Part shown: piece by piece, positions 1 to 8,592 of the stretch
How positions within the stretch are numbered: position 1 is the stretch's first letter
Layout of the letters: every line of letters starts with the position of its first letter
NCBI RefSeq assembly: GCF_033547095.1
Contig: NZ_CP137852.1
Coordinates: forward strand, 1-64,000
DNA: 64,000 nt
Source of the DNA: Sediminicoccus rosea
GTDB lineage: Bacteria; Pseudomonadota; Alphaproteobacteria; Acetobacterales; Acetobacteraceae
Reading direction: 5' to 3'
The notes under the pieces: model-generated
The model's input: the letters and a program-made list of their open reading frames with translations, nothing else
Databases searched by the model: none
What the model was told of the DNA's origin: nothing
Position numbers and translations under genes: made by a program

Positions 1-567
1 TTCCCAGATCATGCCATGGGCCGCGGTCACATAGAGATCCGCGTGCGGCAGCCCGTTGCCCAGCGCGCCCGCCGTGATGCAGACCGGCTCCATCTTCGGC
101 GAGGCGACGATGGAGTGATTGCGGATGCGCTGGCGCCCCACCCACCTCACCGGCACCGCACGCCCATCCGCCGTCAGGACCAGATCCCCGATGGCAAGGC
201 TTTCCACCGCGCGCTCACCGCTGGGCGTCGCGATCCGCGTGCCTTCCAGGAAGCAGACGGTGAAGGGACTCGCGATGATGTCACCCGGGTCGAGGGTGGT
301 CGGAACCTTGAAATCGTCCGGATTGGCCACGGTCGCGAAGACAAAGGCGCCGACGCCGTCCTGCGTGACCACCAGCAGCGTCTCGCCCCGGAAGGTGACT
401 GTGCCTTGGAAGGTCCAACTGCCCTCGATGGGATTGACCAGGGTCTCGCCGGGCTGGAAGGCGGCAGGGTCCGAACTGCCGGTGAACGACCCGGTGTCAC
501 CCCCGGCGATCTGTAGGTCACCGGCTGCATCATAGACCGCCGAAAAATTGTAGCTGAACACGGCCAT
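1..567 (-). CDS. Hint-domain protein (N-terminal part, runs off the window)
   Basis: The reading frame is open from an ATG at 567 to the window edge (189 codons), with a GAGGAG ribosome site about 8 nt upstream. Residues 1-100 form a beta-rich segment without a signal peptide. At Cys105 the motif CFLEGTRIATPSGERAVE begins a Hint (hedgehog/intein) domain, followed by GDLVLTADGRAVPVRWVGRQ and the stretch VTAAHGMIW near the edge. In this family the Cys at the start of the Hint module is the nucleophile for self-splicing or autoproteolysis; many alphaproteobacterial members sit at the end of secreted or surface proteins. The C-terminal part is outside the window, so the catalytic His/Asn end cannot be judged. 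The Hint assignment is firm; the function is unknown. Confidence 0.85.
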   Translation of the reverse strand, partial: MAVFSYNFSAVYDAAGDLQIAGGDTGSFTGSSDPAAFQPGETLVNPIEGSWTFQGTVTFRGETLLVVTQDGVGAFVFATVANPDDFKVPTTLDPGDIIASPFTVCFLEGTRIATPSGERAVESLAIGDLVLTADGRAVPVRWVGRQRIRNHSIVASPKMEPVCITAGALGNGLPHADLYVTAAHGMIWE

Positions 568-752
568 CGCGACATCTCCTCGGCAGGCGGAGCCGCCAAG
601 CCTCGCTCCCAGTGAAGTCTTGGCCGGGGAACTATGGTGAAGCCATCACCTTACAAGGGTTGGAATATCGCGCCATCCCAACCAATGTCGCAGCGTGGAA
701 AAGGACATCCACAAAGCCTACACTTTCATCATCCGGCCCGTTGTATGCCCGT

Positions 753-787
753 CATATTGGCATTCTATCGGATCATTCGCCGATATG
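753..787. promoter_or_regulatory. Imperfect inverted repeat upstream of the solute-binding protein gene
   Basis: CATATTGGC (753-761) and GCCGATATG (779-787) form an inverted repeat with one mismatch, centred about 87 nt before the ATG at 857. The 289-bp region between the divergent Hint gene and this gene is less GC-rich than its surroundings and holds no credible gene. It could be an operator; this is only a guess from symmetry and position. Confidence 0.25.
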
Positions 788-856
788 CTCAAAATCAGGG
801 CTTCTGTCCGGCATCGCCCACCCCGCAAGCTCCCGCCAGCCAACCGGAGCCTGCCG

Positions 857-2464
857 ATGAACGCCACCCGCCGCGCCCTGCTCGCAGCACCCCTCGCCGC
901 TACCCTCCCCTGGGATGTGACACAGGCGCAGACCCAGTCGGGCACCTTGCGCGTCGGCATGACCGCCTCCGCCGTGCCGCTCTCCAACGGGGTGCCGGAC
1001 CAGGGGGCGGAGGGGCACCGCTTCATGGGCATCACCCTCTATGACCAGCTGGCCATGTGGGACCTCAGCAAGTCCGACGTGCCGGTCACCATCCGCCCCG
1101 GCCTCGCCACCTCCTGGCGCACCGACCCGGCCGACCCGAAGCGCTGGATCATCACGCTGCGCGAAGGCGTGCGCTTCCATGACGGCAAGGTGATGACGGC
1201 CGATGATGTCGTCTTCTCCTACGACCGCGCCTTCAAGGCAGACGCCCCCTGGTTCGACCCCCGCGCCGCCGCCCAGGCGCGCATCCGCATGCCGACCATC
1301 GCCTCCTGGCGCGCGGAAGGCCCGCTCACCTTCATCATCGAGACCCGCACACCGGACAGCCTGGTGCCCTTCGGCCTCACCTGGGTCGGCATCACGCATC
1401 AGGGCGCATGGGAAGCCGCGGGCCGCGACTGGGACCGCTACCTGGACCGCGCCGTGGGCACCGGCCCCTATCGCCTGGAAACCTTCGCGGTGCGCGAGCG
1501 CTGCGTGATGCTGCGCAATTCCAATTACTGGGACGCGGCCCGCATCCCCCGCCACGAACGCCTGATCCTGCTGCCCCTGCCCGAAGCGAATACCCGCGTG
1601 GCCGCGCTGCGCTCCAACCAGGTGGACTTCATCGAGGCCCCGCCGCCCGATGCCATCCCCGCGCTGCGCGCGGCGAACATGACCATCGTCGCCAACACCT
1701 ATCCGCACAACTGGACCTGGCACCTGAACATGTCCGAGGGCTCGCCCTGGCGGGACATCCGCGTCCGCAAGGCCGCCAACCTCGCCATTGATCGCGCCGG
1801 CATGCGCTCCATGCTGGGGGACATGATGGTGCCCGGCGCCGGCCTGCTGCCGCCCGGTCACCCCTGGCACGGCACCCCGCGCGAGCCGATCCGCACCGAT
1901 GTCGCAGCTGCCCGCCGGCTGATGACGGAGGCCGGCTTCTCCCGCCAGAACCCGATCCGCACGCGCGTCGGCATCTCGCCCTCCGGCTCGGGCCAGATGC
2001 AGCCGTTGCCGATGAACGAGGCCGTGCAGCAGAACCTGCGCGACATCGGCATCGAGGTGACCTTCGAGGTGCTGGAGTGGAACGCGCTGCTCGGCATCTG
2101 GCGCGACGGCGCGCGGGCGCCCTCCAACCGCGGCATCAGCGCCATCAACATCAGCTACGCAGCGCTGGACCCCTTCACCGCGCTGGTGCGCTTCCTGAAG
2201 AGCGACATGGTGCCGCCCGCCGCCAACAACTGGGGCTATTTCAGCGACCCCTGGTATGACGACATCATGACGCGCGTCTATGCGGAGTTCGACCCGACGC
2301 GCCAGGCGGCGCTGCTCTCCGAACTGCACGCGCGCGTGGTGGATGACGCGCTGTTCCTCTTTGTCGCGCATGACCTCAATCCGCGCGCGATGAGCCGGCG
2401 CGTGCAGGGCTTCGTCCAGGCGCAGAGCTGGTTCCAGGACCTGACGCCGATCCGCATCACGTAA
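857..2464 (+). CDS. ABC transporter solute-binding protein, family 5 (peptide/nickel type)
   Basis: A 535-residue periplasmic binding protein of the DppA/OppA (SBP_bac_5) type. The ATG at 857 gives a signal peptide (NATRRALLAAPLAATL, ending near AQAQ) with a twin-arginine-like RR; an earlier in-frame ATG at 695 would put about 54 unlikely residues in front. Family hallmarks include WIITLREGVRFHDGKVMTAD with DDVVFSYDRAF after it, and a C-terminal segment naming a late lobe. No permease or ATPase gene lies next to it, so it is an orphan here and must share a transporter encoded elsewhere. It precedes the dicarboxyl-CoA-type beta-oxidation genes by 112 nt, but nothing in the sequence proves a shared substrate. 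Confidence 0.9.
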   Translation: MNATRRALLAAPLAATLPWDVTQAQTQSGTLRVGMTASAVPLSNGVPDQGAEGHRFMGITLYDQLAMWDLSKSDVPVTIRPGLATSWRTDPADPKRWIITLREGVRFHDGKVMTADDVVFSYDRAFKADAPWFDPRAAAQARIRMPTIASWRAEGPLTFIIETRTPDSLVPFGLTWVGITHQGAWEAAGRDWDRYLDRAVGTGPYRLETFAVRERCVMLRNSNYWDAARIPRHERLILLPLPEANTRVAALRSNQVDFIEAPPPDAIPALRAANMTIVANTYPHNWTWHLNMSEGSPWRDIRVRKAANLAIDRAGMRSMLGDMMVPGAGLLPPGHPWHGTPREPIRTDVAAARRLMTEAGFSRQNPIRTRVGISPSGSGQMQPLPMNEAVQQNLRDIGIEVTFEVLEWNALLGIWRDGARAPSNRGISAINISYAALDPFTALVRFLKSDMVPPAANNWGYFSDPWYDDIMTRVYAEFDPTRQAALLSELHARVVDDALFLFVAHDLNPRAMSRRVQGFVQAQSWFQDLTPIRIT

Positions 2465-2576
2465 CGGCCTCCAGGCGTGGGCGCTGCGCGCAGGGCGCAG
2501 CCCTCACCCCGTTGACATCCATGCTTCCCGCGCCGGACACTCGCGGGCAACGAGGATCAACGGGGAAACCAGTTCC

Positions 2577-4661
2577 ATGGCAGAAGAGCGCTTCGTCGAG
2601 CATGACCGCGACGGCGACATCCACATCCTGCGCATTGCCAATCCGCCGGTGAACACGCTGCGCACCGGCGTGCGCGCCGGCCTGCATGCGGGGATCGCGG
2701 CCGCCGTGAAGGAAGGGGCACGCGCCATCGTGCTGATCGGCGAGGGCCGCATGTTCTGCGCCGGTGCCGAAATGACCGAGTTCAACAAGCCCCGTCAGCC
2801 GCCCAGCCTGCCCGAGGTCTTCGACGCGATCGAGAATTGCAAGGTTCCTGTCGTCGCCGCCATCCATGGCTCGGCGCTGGGCGGTGGGCTGGAGCTGGCC
2901 CTGGCCTGCCATGCGCGCGTCGCGGTCGCCACCGCCCAGGTGGGCCTGCCCGAGGTGAAGCGCGGCTTCGTCCCCGGCGCCGGTGGCACGCAGCGCCTGC
3001 CCCGCCTGATCGGCCCCGAGGCCGCGCTGAAGATCGTGGTGACCGGTGAGCCGATCTCGGCGACCGAGGCCGCGAAGCTCGGCGTCATCAATGCCGTGGT
3101 GGATGCGCCGCTCGAGGCCTCCGCCGTCGCCTGGGCCCGCGCCCATGCCGGGGACAGCTTCGTGCTGGCCCGCAAGCGCGAGGACAAGATCAAGGGCGCC
3201 GACCTCGCCGCCTTCGACGCCGCCGCTGCAGCCCTGCTGAAGCGCACGCGCGGGCAGGAAAGCCCGAAGGGCTGCGTGACCGCCGTCCGCGCCTCCATCA
3301 CGCATTCCTTCGAGGATGGGCTGAACATCGAGCGCGAGCAGTTCCAGAAGCTGGTCGCCGGCGAGCAGAGCTTCGCGCTGCGCCACATCTTCTTCGGCGA
3401 GCGCGAGGCGGTGCGCGTCCCCGGCCTGCCGGAGGATGTGCAGGGCACGCCCGTGAAGAACGCCGTTGTCATCGGCGGCGGCACCATGGGCGGCGGCATC
3501 GCGATGAACTTCGCCAATGTCGGCATCCCCGTCACCATCGTGGAGACAAGCCAGGAAGCGCTGGACAAGGGCCTCGCGCGCTGCGAGGCGAATTGGCAGC
3601 GCTCAGTCACCTCGGGCCGCATGAGCCAGGCCGAGTATGAGAAGCGCCGCTCTTTCCTGAAGGGCAGCACCAGCCTGGATGTGGTGAAGGACGCCGACAT
3701 CGTGATCGAGGCGATCTTCGAGAACATGGAGGCGAAGAAGGAGCTCTTCGCCAAGCTGGACAAGCTGGCGCGGCCGGGCGTCGTGCTCGCCTCCAACACC
3801 TCGACGCTCTCAATCGACGAGATCGCCTCGGCCACCTCCCGCCCCGAATGGGTGATCGGGATGCATTTCTTCTCGCCGGCGAATGTGATGCGCCTGCTGG
3901 AAAACGTCCGCGGCGCGAAGACCAACAACATTGCCATCGCGACGGCCACGGAAGTCGGCAAGCGCATCGGCAAGCTGCCCGTGCTGGTCGGCAATTGCGA
4001 CGGCTTCGTCGGCAACCGCATGACCGGCAAGCGCACGCCGCAGGTCGAGAAGCTGCTGCTGGAAGGCTGCCTGCCGCAGGATATCGACCGCGTGATGGAG
4101 ACCTACGGCATGGCCATGGGCCCGTGTGCGACGGGCGACCTCGCCGGCCTCGACATCGGCGCAGCCGTTCGCAAGGCGCGCGGCACGGTCGCGCCCATCG
4201 CGGATGCCGTCGTGGCCCGCGGCCGCTTCGGTCAGAAGACCGGCAAGGGCTGGTACATGTATGACGAGAAGCGCAACCGCCTGGTGGACCCGGAGGTGGA
4301 GGCGATCATCCTCGACGTGGCCGAGAAGATGCAGGTCCGCCGCCGCAAGATCGAGGATGCCGAGATCCTGGAGCGCCTCCTGCTGCCGATGGTGAACGAG
4401 GGCGCGCGCATCCTGGAAGAGGGGGTCGCCTCCCGCGCCATCGATATCGACGTGATCTTCTGCAACGGCTTCGGCTGGCCCGCCTGGCGCGGCGGGCCGA
4501 TGTTCTGGGCCGACCGCATGGGCCTGAAGAATGTTCGCGACAAGCTGGCGCATTACGCCGCCGCGACCAATGATCCCAACCTGAAACCCGCCGCGCTGAT
4601 CGAGCAGCTGGCCGCCTCCGGGGGCAGTTTCGCCGCCGGCGGCGCCAAGAGCGCCGCGTAA
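2577..4661 (+). CDS. Bifunctional enoyl-CoA hydratase / 3-hydroxyacyl-CoA dehydrogenase (PimF/FadB-like)
   Basis: A 694-residue fusion enzyme for the hydration and NAD-dependent oxidation steps of beta-oxidation. The N-terminal crotonase domain (about 1-190) carries the two catalytic glutamates 20 residues apart, E106 in GGGLELALACH and E126 in GLPEVKRGFVPGAGG. The dehydrogenase domain begins near 293 with the Rossmann loop VIGGGTMGGGIAMN and has the characteristic GMHFFSPANVMRLLENV segment with the catalytic His. Two C-terminal helical domains follow. It starts an apparent operon with two acyl-CoA dehydrogenase genes (gaps of 11 and 6 nt). The gene trio resembles pimF-pimC-pimD of Rhodopseudomonas. 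No thiolase gene is adjacent, so the last step must be supplied from elsewhere. Confidence 0.93.
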   Translation: MAEERFVEHDRDGDIHILRIANPPVNTLRTGVRAGLHAGIAAAVKEGARAIVLIGEGRMFCAGAEMTEFNKPRQPPSLPEVFDAIENCKVPVVAAIHGSALGGGLELALACHARVAVATAQVGLPEVKRGFVPGAGGTQRLPRLIGPEAALKIVVTGEPISATEAAKLGVINAVVDAPLEASAVAWARAHAGDSFVLARKREDKIKGADLAAFDAAAAALLKRTRGQESPKGCVTAVRASITHSFEDGLNIEREQFQKLVAGEQSFALRHIFFGEREAVRVPGLPEDVQGTPVKNAVVIGGGTMGGGIAMNFANVGIPVTIVETSQEALDKGLARCEANWQRSVTSGRMSQAEYEKRRSFLKGSTSLDVVKDADIVIEAIFENMEAKKELFAKLDKLARPGVVLASNTSTLSIDEIASATSRPEWVIGMHFFSPANVMRLLENVRGAKTNNIAIATATEVGKRIGKLPVLVGNCDGFVGNRMTGKRTPQVEKLLLEGCLPQDIDRVMETYGMAMGPCATGDLAGLDIGAAVRKARGTVAPIADAVVARGRFGQKTGKGWYMYDEKRNRLVDPEVEAIILDVAEKMQVRRRKIEDAEILERLLLPMVNEGARILEEGVASRAIDIDVIFCNGFGWPAWRGGPMFWADRMGLKNVRDKLAHYAAATNDPNLKPAALIEQLAASGGSFAAGGAKSAA

Positions 4662-4672
4662 GGAACCCCGCC

Positions 4673-5875
4673 ATGGAACTCCGCTTCACCGAGGCTGAAC
4701 TGAACTTCCGGCAGGAGGTGCGCGACTTCCTCGCCGCCGAATGCCCGGCCGAGACGCGCGCGCACATGATCGCCGGCAAGTCGCCCACCAAGGCGATGGT
4801 CGTCGAGTGGCAGCGCAAGCTGAACGCGCGCGGCTGGGCCGCACCGGAATGGCCGGTGGAACATGGCGGCCCGGGCTGGTCGCCCGCGCAGAAATACATC
4901 TTCCGCGAGGAGCTGCAGATGTGGCCGGCGCCCTCGCCGCTCGGCTTCAACATCAACATGTGCGGCCCCGTGATCATCGAATTCGGCACGGAAGAGCAGA
5001 AGAAGCGCTTCCTGCCGCGCATGCGGAACCTGGACGATTGGTGGTGCCAGGGCTTCTCCGAGCCCGGCGCCGGCTCGGACCTCGCGGGGCTGAAGACCAA
5101 GGCCGTGCTCGAGAACGGCGAGTGGGTGATCAACGGGCAGAAGACCTGGACGACGCTTGCCCAACATGCCGACTGGATCTTCGTCCTCGCCCGCACCGAT
5201 CCTGCGGCGAAGAAGCAGGAAGGGATTTCCTTCTTCCTGGTGGACATGAAGTCCCCCGGCATCACCGTGCGCCCGATCATCACGATCGAGGGTGGGCATG
5301 AGGTGAACGAGGTCTTCTTCGACGATGTCCGCGTGCCGGCCGACCATCTGGTGGGCGAGGTGAACAAGGGCTGGGACTGCGCGAAGTTCCTGCTGGGCAA
5401 TGAGCGCTTCGGCCAGGCCCGCGTCGGCGCCAGCCGCGAGCGCATCCGCCGCCTGAAGATGATCGCCAAGGAAACCCTCGATGGCGGCCGCCCGCTGATC
5501 GAGGATCCGGAATTCCGCCGCCAGATGACAGAGATGGAGATCGAGCTGAAGGCGCTGGAGATGACCGTGATGCGCGTCATCGCCAACGAGACGAAGCGCG
5601 CCGGCACCGGCAAGCCCGACCCCGCGACCTCCGTGCTCAAGATCAAGGGCACCGAGATCCAGCAGGGCGTCTCCGAGCTCCTGATGAAGGCCGCCGGCCC
5701 CTATGCCTGGGTGGATGGCGACCCCGACGCCGAGGGCAGCAATGACTGGGATGTGGCGCCTGACTGGGCCTTCGGCCTCGCCGGGATCTACTTCAACTGG
5801 CGCAAGCAGAGCATCTACGGCGGGTCCAACGAGATCCAGCGCAACATCATGGCGAAAGCCTTTCTGGGACTGTGA
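4673..5875 (+). CDS. Acyl-CoA dehydrogenase, PimC-like large subunit
   Basis: A 400-residue FAD-dependent acyl-CoA dehydrogenase. It shows the N-terminal helical domain, the middle FAD-binding region (QGFSEPGAGSDLAGLKT, then GQKTWTTLAQHADW), and the C-terminal helix end IYGGSNEIQRNIMAKAFLGL. Length and signature match the large subunit of pimeloyl-CoA dehydrogenase-type enzymes, which work as heteromers with a shorter partner. The gene is 11 nt after the hydratase/dehydrogenase gene and 6 nt before the second subunit, consistent with one transcript and a 1:1 complex. The substrate (dicarboxyl-CoA, branched or long-chain acyl-CoA) is inferred only from the resemblance to Pim genes. Confidence 0.9.
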   Translation: MELRFTEAELNFRQEVRDFLAAECPAETRAHMIAGKSPTKAMVVEWQRKLNARGWAAPEWPVEHGGPGWSPAQKYIFREELQMWPAPSPLGFNINMCGPVIIEFGTEEQKKRFLPRMRNLDDWWCQGFSEPGAGSDLAGLKTKAVLENGEWVINGQKTWTTLAQHADWIFVLARTDPAAKKQEGISFFLVDMKSPGITVRPIITIEGGHEVNEVFFDDVRVPADHLVGEVNKGWDCAKFLLGNERFGQARVGASRERIRRLKMIAKETLDGGRPLIEDPEFRRQMTEMEIELKALEMTVMRVIANETKRAGTGKPDPATSVLKIKGTEIQQGVSELLMKAAGPYAWVDGDPDAEGSNDWDVAPDWAFGLAGIYFNWRKQSIYGGSNEIQRNIMAKAFLGL

Positions 5876-5881
5876 TGCACC

Positions 5882-7027
5882 ATGGATTTTGATCTCAACG
5901 AGTCCCAGTCGCTCCTGCAGGACAGCATCCGCAAGACGCTGACGGCGAAATACGGCTTCGAGAATCGCAAGGCCTATATGGCCAGCGAAACCGGCTGGAG
6001 CCGCGAGATGTGGGCGCAGTACGCCGAGCTGGGTCTGCTCGGCCTGCCCTTTGCGGAGGAGGATGGCGGCTTCGGCGGCGGGCCGGAGGAGACCATGCTC
6101 GTCGCCGAGCAGATGGGGCGCCACATCACGCTGGAACCCTGGTTCAGCACCGTCGTGCTGGGCGGCGGCTTCCTGCGCCATGGCGCGGACACCGCCCTGC
6201 GGCAGGAGATGGTGGAGGGCGTCGCCGCGGGCGAAACCCTGCTCGCCTTCGCGCAGACCGAGCGGCAGTCCCGCTATGACCTCTTCGACGTGCAGACCAC
6301 GGCGAAGAAGGATGGCGCGGGCTGGGTCATCACCGGCCGCAAGGGCATGGTGCTGCATGGCGACACGGCGGATCATTTCTTCGTGACCGCCCGCGTCTCC
6401 GGCGCGTCGCGCGACAAGGGCGGCATCGGCGTCTTCGTGGTGCCCGCCACGGCCGATGGCGTGTCGGTGCGCGGCTTCCGCACGGTGGATGGCCAGCGCG
6501 CGGCGGAGGTGGATTTCACCGGCGCCCGCGCCACCCATGTGCTGGGCGATGCCGAGGGCGGCCTGCCGCTGGTGGATCGCGTGGTGGATGAGGCCATCGC
6601 GGTGCTGGCCGCCGAGGCGATCGGCGCGATGGACGTGGTCCATGCCATGACGCTCGACTACATGAAGACGCGCCAGCAATTCGGCCGCGCCATCGGCAGC
6701 TTCCAGGCGCTGCAGCACAAGGCGGCGGACATGCTGGTGGCGATCGAGCAGTCGCGCAGCATGGCCTATTTCGCCACCATGGCGGCGCAGGGCAGTGATG
6801 CGGCAGAGCGGCGGCGCAACATGCACGCGGTGAAGGCGCAGATCGGCCGCTCGCAGCGGCTGGTGGGCCAGCAGAGCATCCAGCTGCATGGCGGCATCGC
6901 CATGACGATGGAATACGCCGCCGGCCACTACTTCAAGCGGCTGACGGTGAACGAGGCGATGTTCGGCGATACCGACCATCACCTGCGCGCGCTGGCGGAT
7001 GCGGGCGGCCTGGTTCAGGCCGCCTGA
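5882..7027 (+). CDS. Acyl-CoA dehydrogenase, PimD-like small subunit
   Basis: A 381-residue acyl-CoA dehydrogenase beginning MDFDLNESQSLLQDSIRKTL, a start typical of the PimD small-subunit group. The FAD-side segments are divergent: the usual TEPxxGSD loop is replaced by FAQTERQSRYDLFDVQTTAK. The C-terminus (LHGGIAMTMEYAAGHYFKRL) lacks the canonical catalytic-Glu segment of homomeric enzymes. This is the pattern expected of the non-catalytic or cofactor-sharing partner in heterotetrameric acyl-CoA dehydrogenases. It lies 6 nt after the large subunit gene. The pairing is inferred from family knowledge and gene order. Confidence 0.9.
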   Translation: MDFDLNESQSLLQDSIRKTLTAKYGFENRKAYMASETGWSREMWAQYAELGLLGLPFAEEDGGFGGGPEETMLVAEQMGRHITLEPWFSTVVLGGGFLRHGADTALRQEMVEGVAAGETLLAFAQTERQSRYDLFDVQTTAKKDGAGWVITGRKGMVLHGDTADHFFVTARVSGASRDKGGIGVFVVPATADGVSVRGFRTVDGQRAAEVDFTGARATHVLGDAEGGLPLVDRVVDEAIAVLAAEAIGAMDVVHAMTLDYMKTRQQFGRAIGSFQALQHKAADMLVAIEQSRSMAYFATMAAQGSDAAERRRNMHAVKAQIGRSQRLVGQQSIQLHGGIAMTMEYAAGHYFKRLTVNEAMFGDTDHHLRALADAGGLVQAA

Positions 7028-7045
7028 GACGGCCTGGCCCGCGCC

Positions 7046-7414
7046 TTATCGGGTGCGGGCTGGAGCCGAGGTGCCGCTGGAACTGGAATTGCCTGGCACT
7101 GAGGCGGCCAGGGCCGCGGCAGCGATCAAAGGCAATGCGATCAGGCTGGGTGCGGCAAGGCCGAGCCCGGCAGAACCGCCCCCGCCGGCTTCCAGCATGG
7201 GGCGCGTCATGGGCTGTGCCGCCGGCTGGCCGGGCGCCGGAAGCCGCGGGCGCGGCGCACGCACCAGGGGCGGCCCATCCACCCCGCGTGGCGGAATGAC
7301 GATATCCGCCCCCGCCGGCACCACGACGACGCGCTGCTGCGCGACCGCCGGGCCCGTCAGCGCGGGCGCGGCGAGCATCGCCAGAGCAACCAAGGCCAGA
7401 TTCATGCAACGCAT
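7046..7414 (-). CDS. Small secreted protein of unknown function
   Basis: A 122-residue protein with a clear Sec signal peptide (MNLALVALAMLAAPALTGPAVAQ). The mature part is rich in Pro, Arg and Ala (VVVPAGADIVIPPRGVDGPP), then a Gly-rich linker, a hydrophobic stretch (LAAPSLIALPLIAAAALAAS) and a Ser/Gly tail. The second hydrophobic segment could be a membrane anchor. The start may be the Met at 7405, three codons later; neither has a strong ribosome site. It lies between convergent beta-oxidation genes and the isobutyryl-CoA dehydrogenase-like gene. I do not recognise a family. Confidence 0.6.
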   Translation of the reverse strand: MRCMNLALVALAMLAAPALTGPAVAQQRVVVVPAGADIVIPPRGVDGPPLVRAPRPRLPAPGQPAAQPMTRPMLEAGGGGSAGLGLAAPSLIALPLIAAAALAASVPGNSSSSGTSAPARTR

Positions 7415-7455
7415 GGTTGTTCGTAATCCCGGCCGCCCCGCCGGGGCAAGCGGAA

Positions 7456-8592
7456 TCAGCGCCCCAGCACCTGCCGCGCGATGATGACGCGCATGATCTC
7501 GTTCGTCCCCTCCAGGATGCGGTGCACGCGCAGATCGCGCACGATCTTCTCGATGCCGTAGTCGGCCAGGTAGCCATAGCCGCCGAGCAATTGCAGCGCC
7601 TCATCCGCCACGCGGTGGCCCACATCGGTGACGTGGCGCTTGGCCATGGCGCAGAAGAGCGTGGCGTCGGGCGCCTTCTGGTCCAGCTTGGTGCAGGCGC
7701 GCCAGAGGAAGGTGCGCGCCACCTCCAGCTCCGTCGCCATGTCGGCCAGGCGGAACTGCGTCGCCTGGAAATCCGAGATCGCCTTGCCGAAGGCGCGGCG
7801 CGTCTTCACGTAGTCCAGCGCGATGTCGAGCGCGGCCTGCGCGCCGCCCAGCGAACAGGCGGCGATGTTCAGCCGGCCGCCATCCAGCCCCGCCATGGCG
7901 TAGCGGAAGCCCTGGCCCTCCTCGCCCAGCAGGGCCTCGGCGGGCACGCGCGTGTTCTCGAAGATCACCTGGCGCGTGGGCTGCGCGTTCCAGCCCATCT
8001 TCTTCTCATTCGCCCCGAAGCTGAGCCCCGGCGCCTCCTTCGGCACCAGCATCGCCGAGACGCCATCGGCCCCCGGCCCACCTGTGCGCGCCATGGTGAG
8101 ATACAGGTCGGACGCGCCGGCGCCGCTGATGAACTGCTTCACGCCGTCCATCACATAGCCTTCGTTGTCGCGCTTCGCCTTCGTCGCGAGCGCCACCGCA
8201 TCGCTGCCCGAACCCGGCTCGGTGAGGCAGTAGGAGGCGATCTTCTCCATGGTCAGCAGGCTGGGCAGCCATTGCGCGCGCTGCGCCTCGCCGCCCCAGC
8301 GGTCGATCATCCAGGCGACCATGTTGTGGATCGAGAGGAAGGCGCTGGTGGTGGGGCAGCCCGTCGCCAGCGCCTCGAACACCACCGCGGCGTCGAGCCG
8401 CGTGAGGCCGGAGCCGCCGCTTTCCTCGCGCACATAAAGCCCCGCCATGCCGAGGCCCGCCGCCTCGCGGAACACGTCCACCGGGAAGTGGCGCTCCTCG
8501 TCCCAGCGAAGCGCGTGGGGGGCGATGCGCTCGCGCGCGAAATCCAGCGCGGTGTCTCGCAGCGCCTTGGTGTCCTCGGGCAGGTCAAACAT
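7456..8592 (-). CDS. Acyl-CoA dehydrogenase, isobutyryl-CoA dehydrogenase-like
   Basis: A 378-residue homomeric-type acyl-CoA dehydrogenase. It has CLTEPGSGSDAVALATKA in the FAD region, RRAFGKAISDFQATQFRLAD in the C-terminal domain, and the catalytic-Glu end HRILEGTNEIMRVIIARQVL. SAFLSIHNM near residue 95 is typical of isobutyryl-CoA dehydrogenases (ACAD8 group), which act in valine breakdown. The ATG at 8592 is chosen because it lies 8 nt inside the 3' end of the upstream indolepyruvate oxidoreductase gene. The coupling suggests translation from the same mRNA and a common role in amino-acid or branched-chain 2-oxo-acid catabolism. Substrate specificity is inferred. Confidence 0.9.
   Translation of the reverse strand: MFDLPEDTKALRDTALDFARERIAPHALRWDEERHFPVDVFREAAGLGMAGLYVREESGGSGLTRLDAAVVFEALATGCPTTSAFLSIHNMVAWMIDRWGGEAQRAQWLPSLLTMEKIASYCLTEPGSGSDAVALATKAKRDNEGYVMDGVKQFISGAGASDLYLTMARTGGPGADGVSAMLVPKEAPGLSFGANEKKMGWNAQPTRQVIFENTRVPAEALLGEEGQGFRYAMAGLDGGRLNIAACSLGGAQAALDIALDYVKTRRAFGKAISDFQATQFRLADMATELEVARTFLWRACTKLDQKAPDATLFCAMAKRHVTDVGHRVADEALQLLGGYGYLADYGIEKIVRDLRVHRILEGTNEIMRVIIARQVLGR

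Noticed and set aside
695-856. Upstream ATG at 695 as start of the first solute-binding protein
   Set aside because: It would place 54 non-signal residues ahead of the evident signal peptide; ATG 857 has a suitable ribosome site.
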